NCBI GenBank assembly: GCA_029216955.1
Contig: JANAVB010004000.1
Coordinates: 1,571,025 to 1,635,024, forward strand
DNA: 64,000 nt
DNA from: Iris pallida
Taxonomy: Eukaryota > Streptophyta > Magnoliopsida > Asparagales > Iridaceae
Reading direction: 5' to 3'
The notes beneath the pieces were generated by a model that did no database searches, was not told where the DNA came from, and saw nothing but the letters and a program-made list of their open reading frames with translations. Shown piece by piece: positions 63,099-64,000 of this stretch (positions are counted from its first letter, which is position 1; each line of letters opens with the position of its first letter). A program made the position numbers and the translations under genes.

Positions 63099-64000
63099 TG
63101 TCACCCCCATTTCCCGTATTTCGTATTATGCTCGTATTTGATTTTTGGCACGTATTTTATTTTCCTGGACATGTGGTCTTTTGATTCTTGTAAGCAGGTT
63201 TTAACCATGGCTTGGTTTTATTTTGTGGAGAATGTTTGGTTTGGTTTGGTTTGGTTCAACATGCTTGGAACACCATAAGCCTACACTCCACCTCCATTCC
63301 ACCACAACACCCTCATTATAACCCACCTACTTCTCTCTCCTCCATAATTTTCTTCATTAATTTCTTCTTCTTCTTCCTCCACCCACACCTATAGGCAAGT
63401 GCATCTTGCCATTAAATAAGCACCACATTTTATTTGTTCATTAGCTAGATTAGGACATGGAGAACAACATTAGAACTTGGAATTTTGTGATTTGGAGACT
63501 CCATTGTTCTAGATCTAAGTTTTAGTTATTTTTGGAATTCCTTGGTTTTGATCTATTAAACTTTGATTTTAGCTTGTTTTGATGCTTCCATGTGGAAGAG
63601 AATTCAATTTTACTCAAGTTAGAACTTTGAAAATCTAAATTTGGTTTTGATTTGGCTAAGTTGTGAAGATTTGAACTTGGTGTTCTTGGTGTTCTTGAGA
63701 GTTCAGCCATGGTGGAGCTCTCGGCCAATGCTTTTTAGCACCTGGCCGATTGCGCACTATTTCCTGGCCTGCGCTCTTTAGTGCAAGGCCATTTGCGCAC
63801 CCTGACCTGTGCTCTTTAGCGCATGGCCATTTGCGCAAGATCCTCAGCCAGTGCTTGCGCTGTGCTGGATTGCGCTGGCGCAGGACAGCCATGCGCAGGC
63901 CAGCCATGCGCAAGCCAGCCATGCACAAAGTAACCCCTGCGCAATCGACCATTGCGCAATCCATCTCTGCGCAACCAGCTCCTGCGCAGTTCACTCCTGC
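63099..64000 (+). repeat. Element D 3' LTR, first 902 bases
   Basis: Colinear with 55417-56318, with about six substitutions. Includes the TATA region, the hairpin (63394-63410) and the beginning of the CTGCGCA array; cut by the window end. Confidence 0.96.

Larger units (their letters stand above)
55417..64000 (+). mobile_element. Element D: young Ty3/Gypsy chromovirus (Tekay-like), right end outside window
   Basis: The 5' LTR is 55417-58102 (2686 bp, TG to CA). The 3' LTR starts at 63099 and is visible for 902 bases, with about six substitutions from the 5' copy, all transitions. Gag-pol runs from about 58236 to 62929 in the full Gypsy order. Lesions are few: TAG at 59241, a 16-bp loss near 60160, TAG at 61526 and TAG at 61871. 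The five bases before the element are GGACA. D is inserted in LTR G. Confidence 0.95.

Overview
The window is plant nuclear DNA made almost entirely of LTR retrotransposons of the Ty3/Gypsy type, nested inside one another up to four levels deep. Three elements carry gag-pol remains (A, C, D). Their domain order (gag with zinc knuckles, aspartic protease, RT, RNase H, H2C2/D-D-E integrase, C-terminal chromodomain-like tail) fits the Tekay/Del chromovirus lineage. Everything recognisable is transposon-derived: I see no intact host gene, rRNA, tRNA or CRISPR array. The setting looks like heterochromatin of a repeat-rich flowering plant; the species cannot be told.

Layout from left to right. Element A (+) runs from before base 1 to 19079. 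It has a broken gag-pol (1828-6437) and a 3' LTR that is split by element B (7248-16911, 5-bp target duplication CGCAT). B is a non-autonomous element with 3.5-kb LTRs and a 2.7-kb interior without gag or pol. A itself sits in an LTR of another family, F (19080-23059). F sits in the left LTR of element E, which is on the minus strand and ends at 49320. E keeps a shortened gag (about 25191-26051) and no pol. The right LTR of E carries two further insertions: a solo LTR of the A family (29164-32409, minus, GAAGG duplication) and element C (33147-49047, plus, TAAAC duplication). The 5' LTR of C in turn holds a solo LTR of the D family (33536-36302, minus, TTAGC duplication). To the right of E lie unassigned DNA (49321-50090), an LTR-like fragment (50091-51171), a CACTA-type terminus (51172 onward) with exon-like blocks on the minus strand, and an LTR of a B-like family (G, 53426-55416) that is interrupted by element D. 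D (55417 to beyond the window) is the youngest clear insertion: its two LTRs differ at about 6 of the 902 comparable bases.

Three points stand out. First, LTRs of A, D, E and the two solo LTRs are diverged in sequence but share one internal architecture: a small hairpin with a TGCA-type loop after the TATA box, a family-specific CG-rich short-period array, a second 10-bp inverted repeat, and a short conserved open frame about 450-560 bp before the LTR end. Second, the gag-pol frame of element C has eleven in-frame stops but no frameshift; at least seven stops replace Gln codons and one replaces Trp, the pattern expected from cytosine deamination. Third, the pol of C is interrupted by a 94-bp GT-AG intron just before the chromodomain-like tail, absent from the otherwise colinear elements A and D.
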